Below are positions 47,798-57,095 of a DNA stretch of 64,000 bases, one piece after another. The DNA lies in the NCBI RefSeq assembly GCF_004363305.1, contig NZ_SNZA01000002.1, forward strand, positions 1 through 64,000, given 5' to 3'. Under the pieces are notes generated by a model. The model ran no database searches and was not told where the DNA came from. It saw only the letters and a list, made by a program, of their open reading frames with translations. A program made the position numbers and the translations under genes. This stretch comes from Marinomonas communis. GTDB taxonomy: Bacteria > Pseudomonadota > Gammaproteobacteria > Pseudomonadales > Marinomonadaceae. Positions within the stretch are counted from its first letter, which is position 1; each line of letters starts with the position of its first letter.

Positions 47798-48364
47798 TTA
47801 ATCTAAAGAGTCTAACCCCAATTGGTCTTTAATAATCTGACCAAGGGACGGCAGGATATCACGATCAGTGAATTGTTCCGGCGACCACAAATCCGACACC
47901 ATCATGGCTTTTGGGCAATGGAAGAACAGCTCTTCAACCGCTACCTTCACCACAATCTTAGGGCGTTTGCCTGATTCAACACACAAATCCAGAAGCTCTT
48001 CATCATCATGCAACGTCGCTTTACCACGTAGTCTGACGATTTCATTGATGCCTGGGATAATAAACAAGATGCCGATTTCTGGGGTATGCAGGAGATTACG
48101 CAGAGTATCGATACGGTTATTACCCGGCAGATCACCGAAAACCAGATGTTGATTATCTAAGACTTTAATAAAGCCCGCTTGGCCACCGCGAGGAGAAACA
48201 TCGAGATGCCCTTCTGCGCCACGACTGCTAACCAGTGCAAAGCGACTGTGCTCGATAAAAGTAATGGTATGAGGCTCAAGCGCTTGAATCGCTTTTTTCA
48301 TCACAATCGGATGCGGTGCTTTGTAGAACTGCTGAAGTTGCTCTAACGTAGTAATTTGGCTCAT
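47798..48364 (-). CDS. Pyridoxamine 5'-phosphate oxidase-like FMN-binding protein
   Basis: 188 residues, split-barrel flavin/heme-type fold of the MSMEG_1061-like group. Marks: FALVSSRGAEGHLDVSPRG, FGDLPGNNRIDTLRNLL and IVRLRGKA. Related proteins bind FMN; the reaction is unknown. Single gene between two terminators, next to eutR. Confidence 0.82.
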   Translation of the reverse strand: MSQITTLEQLQQFYKAPHPIVMKKAIQALEPHTITFIEHSRFALVSSRGAEGHLDVSPRGGQAGFIKVLDNQHLVFGDLPGNNRIDTLRNLLHTPEIGILFIIPGINEIVRLRGKATLHDDEELLDLCVESGKRPKIVVKVAVEELFFHCPKAMMVSDLWSPEQFTDRDILPSLGQIIKDQLGLDSLD

Positions 48365-48488
48365 GCTATAGGCTCTTTAGTTAATGCCCTCAATATGCAT
48401 ATGAGAAGCATTATTAGAATTATTTATTGAGCGCTATTCTAGGCGTCACCATAGCAATTCACAACCGCATCCTGCATGACAGCATTAT

Positions 48489-49463
48489 TTAACGATTAAA
48501 ACGGCCTTGTTCTAAGGTTTTTGAGGGGCGCTCACCAAACAACAAGCGATAATCTTTTGCGAACTGACTCATATGCCAAAAGCCCCAATTAGCAGCAATA
48601 TCGGCAATGCTTGTGTTATTTGATGCGTTTAAAAGAGCTCTGCGAACACCATTTAAGCGTGATATACGTAGATACTGAATAGGACTAATACTCAAGATAC
48701 TTTCGAATGCATACTGCAAGGTACGACGACTGACGTTGGTGACTTGGCAAAGGTCCGTTACGGTAAGAGGTGTATCAGGGTTGTCATTGATCCATGCACG
48801 GGCTGCATCCACCACCATTTTCCGATGGTGATAACTCTGCGTTTGCGCAGGAGCCGGTTGCTCAGTTTTCAATACCTCAAGCAAGGCTGTCATTAGCAAA
48901 TCATGCGTTAATCGTTCTGGCATGGCACGCATTCCAGAGCCCTGCAATGACCTACCCAGCACAAAACGCACATCATTTAACGTCTTCTCTGGCAATGACA
49001 ATCGACCATGAGCCGTCAATTCCTCCCAGTTTAAGTCAACGCCATGAATACGCGCCATACGCGTCAAAGTCTCTAGCTGTACCACCATACCAAACAGCTC
49101 GTAGTCTTGTGGCGTGGTCAACTCAAACTCACAATCCCCAGGACGGCACATAATGTGTTCTGAACGAACGGATAATCCATTGATGCGTGACTCTTCTTGT
49201 TGAGCAAGCGGAATGCCCAACCAAACTGAATCAGGCCACACCACACATTTTTGCTGTAATGCTTGGCTGGTGCTTTCTTGGAAAACCTGCAAATCCGCAA
49301 ACGGCAACTCCGCGATTCTGCCATAGAAACCACCGCGACTGGTTTGATCGTACTCTTGTTGCCAGTTAGTCAAATTGCCAGCATGAAGGTCCGCGTCAAA
49401 GGCCTCTTTCAGGACAATTGAAGCGCCCTCTTTTGGTGCAATTACCGCATCAAGCCCAGTCAT
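48489..49463 (-). CDS. eutR: AraC-family regulator of ethanolamine use (EutR-like)
   Basis: 324 residues from the ATG at 49463 with GGAG 8 nt upstream (longer frame adds 18 residues). The C-terminal AraC DNA-binding domain (about 215-320) has two helix-turn-helices: TVTDLCQVTNVSRRTLQYAFES and NNTSIADIAANWGFWHMSQFAKDY, each split by turn residues. The N-terminus is a sensor. It is divergent from eutB, so it is taken as the activator responding to ethanolamine and perhaps B12, as EutR in enterics. Confidence 0.85.
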   Translation of the reverse strand: MTGLDAVIAPKEGASIVLKEAFDADLHAGNLTNWQQEYDQTSRGGFYGRIAELPFADLQVFQESTSQALQQKCVVWPDSVWLGIPLAQQEESRINGLSVRSEHIMCRPGDCEFELTTPQDYELFGMVVQLETLTRMARIHGVDLNWEELTAHGRLSLPEKTLNDVRFVLGRSLQGSGMRAMPERLTHDLLMTALLEVLKTEQPAPAQTQSYHHRKMVVDAARAWINDNPDTPLTVTDLCQVTNVSRRTLQYAFESILSISPIQYLRISRLNGVRRALLNASNNTSIADIAANWGFWHMSQFAKDYRLLFGERPSKTLEQGRFNR

Positions 49464-49682
49464 TGGTTTTCTCCGAATATCAAATTTGCGCAAAACCGAA
49501 ATACGAATCTCTTGCAAAACATTGATTTATTTAATGTTTTTATTATTGCCAAAATTCGATAACGCTCTATCACTGACATTTTTAACAATGTAATAAGTGA
49601 CGAATTTAAACGCAGCAATTCTCATGCCGAATAAACCTGCGTTATCAGATTGGTTCTTTACCTTAGACGCAAAGGCTTTCAA

Positions 49683-51098
49683 ATGACAAACGCTTCTTCA
49701 AAATTTCGCTTTCGACACACCGTAGGTGAACGCACTTTCGGGTTTCAAAGCTTAACCGAGCTGATGGCCAAAGCGACGCCGGCACGCTCTGGCGATCGCC
49801 TCGCTGGCGTCGCAGCAGACACCGCTGAAGAGCGCGCCATTGCGCAAATGACATTAGCGGATGTGCCACTGAAATTATTTCTAGAGGAAGTGGTCGTTCC
49901 TTATGAAGAAGATGAAATCACACGCTTAATCATTGATGAGCACGACAAGTCCGCTTTTGCTCCTATCTCACATTTAACCGTTGGCGGTTTTCGGGATTGG
50001 TTACTCAGCGACTTGGCCACGCCTATGACATTGCACGCTATTCGTGCTGGGGTCACACCAGAAATGGCCGCTGCCGTCAGCAAAATCATGCGCAACCAAG
50101 ACTTAATACTGGTCGCTAAAAAGTGCCATGTTAAGACGGCGTTTCGCAACACAATTGGCTTACCCGGTCACTTATCCACCCGCTTACAACCCAACCATCC
50201 GACCGATGATCTAACTGGCATTGCAGCCAGTATTTTAGATGGTTTGATGTACGCCAACGGCGACGCCGTAATTGGTATTAATCCAGCGACGGACAACGTT
50301 GCTCAAGCCTGTCGTCTTATGAAAATGATGGATGACGTGATTCAACACTACGAGATTCCAACTCAATCCTGTGTTCTCACCCATGTTACGAATACCATTG
50401 AATGCATTGAGCAAGGCGCTCCGGTGGATTTGGTGTTCCAGTCTATCGGTGGCACACAAGCGACCAACGATAGTTTTGGTTTTAATTTGGCCACCCTTGC
50501 CGAGGCCCAAGATGCCGCCCTGTCTTTGAAACGAGGCACAGTGGGCAATAATGTGATGTACTTTGAAACGGGACAGGGTAGCGCGCTTTCCGCCAACGCA
50601 CATCACAATGTCGATCAGCAGACCTGTGAAGCACGTGCTTATGCAGTTGCACGCAAGTTCAACCCTTTGTTGGTCAACACGGTGGTTGGCTTCATTGGCC
50701 CAGAATACCTCTATGACGGCAAAGAGATCACTCGTGCTGGCCTAGAAGATCACTTCTGCGCCAAGTTACTCGGTTTACCTATGGGCTGTGATGTGTGTTA
50801 CACCAACCACGCCCAAGCCGACCAGAACGATATGGACAACTTAATGACGCTGTTGGCCGTATCAGGGTGCACTTTCATCATGGGCATCCCAGGCTCTGAT
50901 GACATCATGCTCAACTATCAAACGACATCGTTTCACGATGCCATGTATGTGCGCCAAGCCTTAGGACTTAACCCGTCCCCTGAATTCGATCAGTGGCTAA
51001 AACATACCCGTATTTTCCAAGACGACCAATTCACTCTTAATCACAAGATACCCGGTGCCTTTGAGCATTCACTGAACCGTTTATTGGGGGGAGCCTAG
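49683..51098 (+). CDS. eutB: Ethanolamine ammonia-lyase large subunit
   Basis: 471 residues from the ATG at 49683 (AAAGG upstream; longer frame starts with 11 unrelated residues). TIM-barrel subunit of the adenosylcobalamin-dependent lyase converting ethanolamine to acetaldehyde and ammonia. Marks: RAGVTPEMAAAVSKIMRNQDL, NPATDN, SIGGTQATNDSFG, ETGQGSALSANAHHN, GFIGPEYLYDGKE and GCTFIMGIPGSDDIM. About E. coli length (453). eutC starts one base after its stop. Confidence 0.97.
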   Translation: MTNASSKFRFRHTVGERTFGFQSLTELMAKATPARSGDRLAGVAADTAEERAIAQMTLADVPLKLFLEEVVVPYEEDEITRLIIDEHDKSAFAPISHLTVGGFRDWLLSDLATPMTLHAIRAGVTPEMAAAVSKIMRNQDLILVAKKCHVKTAFRNTIGLPGHLSTRLQPNHPTDDLTGIAASILDGLMYANGDAVIGINPATDNVAQACRLMKMMDDVIQHYEIPTQSCVLTHVTNTIECIEQGAPVDLVFQSIGGTQATNDSFGFNLATLAEAQDAALSLKRGTVGNNVMYFETGQGSALSANAHHNVDQQTCEARAYAVARKFNPLLVNTVVGFIGPEYLYDGKEITRAGLEDHFCAKLLGLPMGCDVCYTNHAQADQNDMDNLMTLLAVSGCTFIMGIPGSDDIMLNYQTTSFHDAMYVRQALGLNPSPEFDQWLKHTRIFQDDQFTLNHKIPGAFEHSLNRLLGGA

Positions 51099-51099
51099 T

Positions 51100-51951
51100 A
51101 TGAAGCGCATCTTCCCTACCCATCCTATCGAAGAAGCCGTCGTCGAAAACCCATGGCACAAACTGCGCTCGTTCACCGATGCGCGTATTGGTCTAGGCCG
51201 TGCAGGAGTCAGCGTTCCCACCAAACACTTACTGGCCTTCCAGCTAGCCCATGCTCAAGCGATTGATGCGGTGCATTCACCGCTCAATATTGACGGTTTG
51301 ACAGCCAGCTTCGCTGAGCAAGATTGGTCGATGGAACACGCTCCTATTCGCTTACATAGCCAAGCGGAGAATCGCGCTACCTATTTGCAACGACCAGACT
51401 GGGGACGACGCTTACATCGCACGTCGATTGAACGCTTACAAGAGCACTCAACATCGCGCTCTGAGCCTTATGATTTGGCGATCGTAATCGTCGATGGTTT
51501 ATCGGCTTTTGCGATCGAAGAAAACACAGTGCCCTTTTTAAATGAGCTGTTACCCCGCCTTCAAGGCGATGCAACTCCTTGGTCGATTGCCCCGTTGTGC
51601 ATTGTGGAGCAAGGGCGCGTGGCCATCGGTGATCCCATCGGAGAGATCCTGAATGCTCGCTGCGTCATTGTACTGGTCGGTGAAAGACCAGGACTTAGCT
51701 CACCCGACAGCATGGGCTTGTATCTCACTTGGGCTCCCAAAGCAGGGTTAACCGACGCTTACCGAAACTGCATTTCAAATATTCGATTGGCAGGCCTAAA
51801 CCACCATGATGCGGCCCGTAAAGCCTACTACCTGCTTAGCGAAGCACGCACCAAAAAGCTTTCTGGCGTGCAGCTAAAAGATCGTACCGATGACTCGGTA
51901 CTGGAACACGATAACGAACAACACAACTTTCTTGTATCACAACCCAAATAA
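51100..51951 (+). CDS. eutC: Ethanolamine ammonia-lyase small subunit
   Basis: 283 residues. N-terminal LRSFTDARIGLGRAGVS is the classic EutC start; LAIVIVDGLSAFAIEEN and CIVEQGRVAIGDPIGE form the cobalamin-binding Rossmann half, with ISNIRLAGLNHHDAA near the end. Length fits (E. coli 295). The first 10 residues before the conserved core are short, so there is no long N-terminal tail that would target a microcompartment. Overlapping context with eutB. Confidence 0.96.
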   Translation: MKRIFPTHPIEEAVVENPWHKLRSFTDARIGLGRAGVSVPTKHLLAFQLAHAQAIDAVHSPLNIDGLTASFAEQDWSMEHAPIRLHSQAENRATYLQRPDWGRRLHRTSIERLQEHSTSRSEPYDLAIVIVDGLSAFAIEENTVPFLNELLPRLQGDATPWSIAPLCIVEQGRVAIGDPIGEILNARCVIVLVGERPGLSSPDSMGLYLTWAPKAGLTDAYRNCISNIRLAGLNHHDAARKAYYLLSEARTKKLSGVQLKDRTDDSVLEHDNEQHNFLVSQPK

Positions 51952-51978
51952 CGAACTAAAAACACAAGAGGAACACAC

Positions 51979-53373
51979 ATGGCTGATCAAATGGATCAAG
52001 AATATCTGGCGAAACGCCAGTTAAAACGTGGCACCGCGGGCTGGCTACTCTTAGCAGGCTTGGGGGTATCGTATGTTATTTCTGGTGACTTCGCTGGTTG
52101 GAACTTTGGTATTGGCGAGGCTGGCTGGGGTGGCTTTGCCATCGCAGCTGTTCTTATGGGCTTAATGTACCTAACATTGGTGCTGTCTTTGGCCGAAATG
52201 TCAGCTTCAATTCCTGCGGCCGGTGGCGGCTACAGTTTCGCACGTCAAGCTATGGGCCCAGTTGGTGGCTATATGACGGGCTTGGCAGTCTTAATTGAAT
52301 ACGCCCTAGCGCCAGCGGCCATCGTAATTTTTATTGGCTCTGCCGTAGAAGAGTTACTAGGTTTCAACGGCCCTGTGGTCTACGCCTTATTCTACCTTGT
52401 GTTTATTGGTATTCACTTGGCAGGTGTCGGTGAAGCATTGAAAGTCATGATGGTCATTTCAGGCTTGGCAGTGGTCGCTATCCTTGGCACAGCAGTGGCA
52501 TTGATCGGCGATTTCGATGCTTCTCGTCTATTTGATATCGCACCAACTGACGCAGCTGGCGCATCCGAGTTTATGCCATTTGGTTGGTACGGTGTGTGGG
52601 CGGCATTGCCGTTTGCGATGTGGCTATTCCTTGCAGTAGAAGGGGTACCTTTGGCAGCAGAAGAAGCGAAAAACCCAGCGCAAGACGTACCTAAAGGCAT
52701 CATTGGTGCCATGATCTTCTTGCTATTCACTGCGGTGCTAGTGGTGTTCTTGCTAGCTGGCGTAACCGGTGCAGAAGCCATTGGTAGCAGTGCTGTCCCT
52801 CTAGTAGACGCACTAAACGTTGCCGGTAAACCTGTATTGGCAACGACGGTTAACGTCTTGGCTCTAGCGGGTCTTGTCGCGTCGTTCTTCTCGATTATTT
52901 ACGGCTACAGCCGTCTAGTATTTGCTTTATCTCGCGCAGGCTACTTGCCAAAGGGCTTGTCTGTTACCAATGAACGTAAAGTGCCAGCGCGTGCCTTAAT
53001 CGTACCAGGCGTATTTGGCTTCCTAGCGTCTTTAACGGGTGAAGGGGATCTGATGCTAGGTATGGCCGTGGTAGGTGCAACAGTATCTTACGCATTAATG
53101 GCATTGAGCCACATCCTGCTTCGCGTGAAACAACCTGACCTACCGCGTCCGTACAAAACACCTGGCGGCGTGATCACATCGGGGATCGCTTTGGTATTGT
53201 CACTTGTGGCGCTAACTGGAGTATATGCCTACGATCCACGTGCCTTTATGTACACTTTGGCGCTATTTGTCATCGGCGCTGCGTACTTCTTCTTATATAG
53301 CCGCAATCGTTTGGTGGCCAAAACACCAGAAGAAGAATTCAACATGTTGGCAGCGGCGGAAGCAGAGCTTTAA
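51979..53373 (+). CDS. eat: Ethanolamine permease (APC family)
   Basis: 464-residue APC superfamily transporter with about twelve helices. It starts after AGAGGAA, and shows LAEMSASIPAAGGGYSFARQAMG and AVEGVPLAAEEAKNPAQDVPKG, characteristic of the Eat/ethanolamine permease branch. 27 bp after eutC, it completes a eutB-eutC-eat operon. A terminator follows. The ethanolamine substrate is inferred from the operon as well as the family. Confidence 0.9.
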   Translation: MADQMDQEYLAKRQLKRGTAGWLLLAGLGVSYVISGDFAGWNFGIGEAGWGGFAIAAVLMGLMYLTLVLSLAEMSASIPAAGGGYSFARQAMGPVGGYMTGLAVLIEYALAPAAIVIFIGSAVEELLGFNGPVVYALFYLVFIGIHLAGVGEALKVMMVISGLAVVAILGTAVALIGDFDASRLFDIAPTDAAGASEFMPFGWYGVWAALPFAMWLFLAVEGVPLAAEEAKNPAQDVPKGIIGAMIFLLFTAVLVVFLLAGVTGAEAIGSSAVPLVDALNVAGKPVLATTVNVLALAGLVASFFSIIYGYSRLVFALSRAGYLPKGLSVTNERKVPARALIVPGVFGFLASLTGEGDLMLGMAVVGATVSYALMALSHILLRVKQPDLPRPYKTPGGVITSGIALVLSLVALTGVYAYDPRAFMYTLALFVIGAAYFFLYSRNRLVAKTPEEEFNMLAAAEAEL

Positions 53374-53420
53374 TACCACCTTGCTAACACGCTAAGTGTG
53401 AAGAAAACCAAGTGTAAAAA

Positions 53421-53452
53421 GCGTCTCACGGCTCCCTAATCGTGAGGCGCTT
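53421..53452 (+). terminator. Terminator of the eutBC-eat operon
   Basis: 11-bp stem with one G-U, 10-nt loop and six T. It also covers the stop codon of the convergent gene. Confidence 0.85.
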
Positions 53453-54427
53453 TTTTAAGTTTCGACAACGCTTAGCCACACCATGACGGATAACATCCGC
53501 GCAATCCATCATGGGAATCCACCAATGCCCTATCACACCCGTTCGATCGATGGCGCGCCCCGTACCAAACTTCAATGTCTGTTGATCATTGCCGGGCAAC
53601 CAGGTTTTGAATAAGCGATCCCAAATCGCGAGCAACACACCGAAGTTACGATCATAATGCGCCACATCCGTAGAATGATGGATCTGATGCTGAGCCGGAG
53701 AGATCAGCCACTTTTCTATACGTGGACCATAGCTCAATACCACCATTGAATGACGCAGGTTAGCGCCCAGTACATTGAATAAGAATGTCGTCACTAAGAC
53801 ACCGTAGATTTGCCACAAGGACACTTGATTAGGAAACAGCACCAAGAACACGCTAACCATAACACTTTGGACACAGAGAGAACGCATGAAGAACAGCACC
53901 CCTTCGACAGGGTGTGTACGAAAAACGGTGAAGGGCGTGAGCACTAGAGCGCTATGATGCACCTGGTGGAAAGCCCAAAGCATAGGGACCTTATGCAAAC
54001 ACCAATGAGTAAAGAACCGGGAGAAATCGTCTGCTATCACATAACAGAACGTAAACAACACCATCACCCAAGTGGTCGACCAACCCAGGCCAAGGGGTGT
54101 CAAACCTTGCTTTTGCCAATAGTAATATAAGCCACTGATCCACAAGGCGTGCGTGAGCGTTTTAGGGATTAACAGTGCCAGTAACAGCCGATTGCATAGC
54201 CACAACCCGACATCGGTTCTGGAAGATCGGCTCAACCAAACCTTAGGGGATACATAGGGCAGCAGACGTTGCCAGCCATGCTTACCATAGCGCCAATAGA
54301 ACACGACAAAAGCGAACCCAACAGCACTTAGCAGATACCATAGGGAAACTCGTTTTCGAAGGTCCAATAAAGAAGAGCCTGCCGTAGCAAGCTCTTCCAT
54401 AAGCCATGTTAAATAGCTTTCTAGCAT
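53426..54427 (-). CDS. Sterol desaturase/fatty acid hydroxylase family protein
   Basis: 333 residues, four to five membrane helices with the di-iron histidine clusters of this superfamily: FFTHWCLHKVPMLWAFHQVHHS (HxxxH and HxxHH, about 137-157) and QHQIHHSTDVAHYDRNFG near residue 255. It hydroxylates or desaturates lipids by family. It follows the DUF4856-type gene by 8 bp, so the two are one operon controlled by a likely Fur box. Substrate unknown. An iron-dependent enzyme in an iron-repressed operon is unusual. Confidence 0.88.
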   Translation of the reverse strand: MLESYLTWLMEELATAGSSLLDLRKRVSLWYLLSAVGFAFVVFYWRYGKHGWQRLLPYVSPKVWLSRSSRTDVGLWLCNRLLLALLIPKTLTHALWISGLYYYWQKQGLTPLGLGWSTTWVMVLFTFCYVIADDFSRFFTHWCLHKVPMLWAFHQVHHSALVLTPFTVFRTHPVEGVLFFMRSLCVQSVMVSVFLVLFPNQVSLWQIYGVLVTTFLFNVLGANLRHSMVVLSYGPRIEKWLISPAQHQIHHSTDVAHYDRNFGVLLAIWDRLFKTWLPGNDQQTLKFGTGRAIDRTGVIGHWWIPMMDCADVIRHGVAKRCRNLKKRLTIREP

Positions 54428-54435
54428 AGACTACA

Positions 54436-55806
54436 TTAGTCGTTTTCAGCGCTCTGTGCCGCAGCGTTCAATTGCTCTAGCACATCACTCATACCCGCTG
54501 TTTTGTCATTCAGCTTAGCCTCTAATGCGAAGCTTTGTGCCAACAGGTTTTGCACTTTGATCATGTTCAACTTGTATTCTTGCATCGGACCCGCATTGGC
54601 TTGAACGAAGCCACCTTTACCGTCCAGCGCGACAACTTGTGCATCACCGAACAATACTGGGCTAAAGCCGATCAAACGATCTAAACCTGCTTGAGCATTA
54701 CCTAGATCACGACCAGCGGCTTCCAACGCTAGCGCAAAGCCTTTTAGCTCACCCCAGTGTTTCACGTAGTTGCGGTATGCTTTAGATACATCACCATGGG
54801 CTTCTTCAATCACTGCGATTTTTTCTAGGTCAGCGTAAACACTGCCCGCGTACTTGAACGCTGCCTCAGCAATCACTTGTTGCCACGCTGTAGCGATCAC
54901 CGCTGCGTACTCTTTCAGCTCAGTACGTTGTGCATCTGTTAATGCCTTACCTTTTGCATCACTGATCAACTGACGACCATCAACAAAGGCTTGCATAATA
55001 GTATGGAAGTAGTTGGTTCCTGCACTGGCATCTACGCTGGCTGCATAGTAAGCGTGAGCAAAAGCCATTTCAGACTTCAGATCCACCACGCCATCACCGT
55101 TCGCGTCCGCTTTAGCGAAAACTTCAGGGTTTTGCTTCGTGATTTGCACCACTTCTTTCGCGCTTAAAGACAAGCCATTTGCAGGTGCACCAAAGTAGCC
55201 GAACGCTTCATCCCAAACGTGCTCTTTACCCGTGTAAGCTGTGCCTGGCTTGTAAGCTTCGTTGTTCGGATGCTGATCTGCTTCTAGCTTTTCTTCTAGG
55301 TAATGGTTAACGGCTTTGTTATAGAACACCGCACCCATGGCGAATTTTGAAATCAACTGTACGTAATCATAACCGTTGACTGGATCGTAACCCGCTTTTG
55401 TTTTTGCGGCCGCATCCACTAGTTGTTCTAACAGTTCTTGACCCGTTGGGTTACCTGGCCAGCCGGTGATTACACCATCGTAAGCGCTTGATAGTAAGTC
55501 TTTACCTGAAGAAAGCTCATCGATTTTACTCTGCTTCACAGGGAAACCATCTTTGCTAACCGGATCAAGGATCACACGACCAGCTTCTGTGCTCGACAAG
55601 TAGGTATTCATTTGTGCTTGATCACCTTTACCCGCTACCTTTTTCAAAGAGTTATGCAGCGCATGACGAGCAATTTGACCACCGTAAGAGACCGAGCTAG
55701 TTGCTGAGCCATCGTAGCCTTGCAGCGTTACACCAAACTCGTAGGATTGAGCAGCCATCGCACTTGTAGAGCAGGCAACCAACAGGCTAAGAAGTGTTTT
55801 TTTCAT
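54436..55806 (-). CDS. DUF4856-type secreted protein
   Basis: 456 residues with a signal peptide ending AMAA (about 18-19). YDGSATSSVSYGGQIARHALHNSL (first part, residues about 30-53), HVWDEAFGYFGAP and the helical bundle after it resemble DUF4856 proteins, which are imelysin-like. Residues ADANGDGVVDLKSE (about 234-247) look like an EF-hand calcium loop. It is first of a two-gene operon. A Fur box match lies 85 bp upstream. Likely a periplasmic or surface iron-related protein; unproven. Confidence 0.82.
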   Translation of the reverse strand: MKKTLLSLLVACSTSAMAAQSYEFGVTLQGYDGSATSSVSYGGQIARHALHNSLKKVAGKGDQAQMNTYLSSTEAGRVILDPVSKDGFPVKQSKIDELSSGKDLLSSAYDGVITGWPGNPTGQELLEQLVDAAAKTKAGYDPVNGYDYVQLISKFAMGAVFYNKAVNHYLEEKLEADQHPNNEAYKPGTAYTGKEHVWDEAFGYFGAPANGLSLSAKEVVQITKQNPEVFAKADANGDGVVDLKSEMAFAHAYYAASVDASAGTNYFHTIMQAFVDGRQLISDAKGKALTDAQRTELKEYAAVIATAWQQVIAEAAFKYAGSVYADLEKIAVIEEAHGDVSKAYRNYVKHWGELKGFALALEAAGRDLGNAQAGLDRLIGFSPVLFGDAQVVALDGKGGFVQANAGPMQEYKLNMIKVQNLLAQSFALEAKLNDKTAGMSDVLEQLNAAAQSAEND

Positions 55807-55890
55807 TATTTCATCCTTCGCAGGGTTATTTTAGTTGACAAAGTCAATTTATTTAGAAACCACTAATATAACCAGAAATGTAACAATACT

Positions 55891-55909
55891 AAGAATTATT
55901 ATCAATATC
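55891..55909 (-). promoter_or_regulatory. Probable Fur box
   Basis: Minus-strand GATATTGATAATAATTCTT matches the 19-bp Fur consensus GATAATGATAATCATTATC at 15 of 19 positions. It lies 85 bp upstream of the DUF4856-type gene. Confidence 0.55.
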
Positions 55910-56048
55910 ACGCTACAACAAATGCAAGTAAGTATAGTCAAACGCTGGATATATAAAAAAACAAACTTATAATTGCTACACTTTTTTATGGATAACAAGA
56001 CCAATAGGTCGCTTCACTCCCCCTAACTAGCAGTGATTCGGAGCAATT

Positions 56049-57038
56049 ATGAAAAAAATAATCCTCAGCACCCTTGCCGGCTTAGCGCTGTCTTCAACCG
56101 CTATGGCTGATTTCCCGAACAAAGACATCCAAGGCATTATCCAGTGGGGCGCAGGCGGCTCTACCGATACGGTAATGCGTTCTGTATCACCACACGCAGA
56201 AGAAGTCTTAGGAACTGACATCATTTTGACCAACCGTACCGGCGGTGTCGGTGCCATTGCCACTAAATACGTTAATGCCAAAAAAGCGGATGGTTACACC
56301 CTACTAATGGGCGCAGAAAACCCGCAAATGTACAAAGTCCTAGGCTTGGCTGACATTGATTACAGCGACATGATTCCTGTTAATGTTCTAGCACGCGGCA
56401 TCCCAATGTTGGTGGCGCAGAACGATGCGCCGTTCAACACCATGCAAGAGATGATTGACTACATCAAAGCCAACCCTGGCAGTGTTAAAGTGGGCTCTAC
56501 TGGCCAAGGTGGTTTGGCTTCTATCGTTATGGCGATGATTGAATCCGAAGTTAAACTAGACGTCACCACGATCCCATACAATGGTGACGGTCCAGCACTG
56601 ACAGCACTGCAAGGTGGCGCCATTGATGTGATGCCAGCGGTATTAGGTGCAGCGGTTCAACATATTAAAGCGGGCCGAATGAAAGCCATTGCATTGGTCG
56701 ATAATCAACCAAGCCCTGTTTTACCTGAAGTAGGCATCATTACTGAAGCTCTACCCGGTTTAGACAAATACCTACCATACGGCCCTTTCTTTGGTGTCTT
56801 CGTAAAACAAGGTACGCCAGATGATGTGGTGGCTAAGCTAACCGATGCCTTTACCAAAGGTGCACAAGCTGAAGACTTCCAAACACTGATGAATAATCGC
56901 GGCTACGGCATCATGAACCTATCAGGCCAACCAGCTGTCGACTTTCTGGAAAACTACCGCTCTGTATCATCTTGGCTAGTACACGATGCAGGCTTCTCTA
57001 AGCGTTCTCCAGAAGAGTTCGGTATCCCACGTCCTTAA
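56049..57038 (+). CDS. Tripartite tricarboxylate transporter substrate-binding protein (TctC family)
   Basis: 329-residue periplasmic protein with a signal peptide ending near TAMA (about residue 20). Marks: IQWGAGGSTDTVMRSV, ILTNRTGGVGAIATKYV and the C-terminal helix near LENYRSVSSWL. Family members bind carboxylates such as citrate or tricarballylate, but many other substrates are known. It is followed by TctB and TctA genes; a strong hairpin separates it from TctB. Confidence 0.93.
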   Translation: MKKIILSTLAGLALSSTAMADFPNKDIQGIIQWGAGGSTDTVMRSVSPHAEEVLGTDIILTNRTGGVGAIATKYVNAKKADGYTLLMGAENPQMYKVLGLADIDYSDMIPVNVLARGIPMLVAQNDAPFNTMQEMIDYIKANPGSVKVGSTGQGGLASIVMAMIESEVKLDVTTIPYNGDGPALTALQGGAIDVMPAVLGAAVQHIKAGRMKAIALVDNQPSPVLPEVGIITEALPGLDKYLPYGPFFGVFVKQGTPDDVVAKLTDAFTKGAQAEDFQTLMNNRGYGIMNLSGQPAVDFLENYRSVSSWLVHDAGFSKRSPEEFGIPRP

Positions 57039-57052
57039 TCAATGCATGTAAC

Positions 57053-57079
57053 GGGGCATGTTGCAGAGCAACATGCCCC
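57053..57079 (+). other. Intercistronic hairpin after the TctC-type gene
   Basis: Perfect 12-bp stem GGGGCATGTTGC with 3-nt loop, 15 nt after the stop, without U-tract. It is placed like the hairpin at 4567-4605, probably protecting the binding-protein mRNA. Confidence 0.75.
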
Positions 57080-57095
57080 AAGCTTCGGAGCTTCT

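Noticed and set aside
48489..53373. A bacterial microcompartment locus.
   Set aside because: No shell protein genes are present next to the ethanolamine genes.
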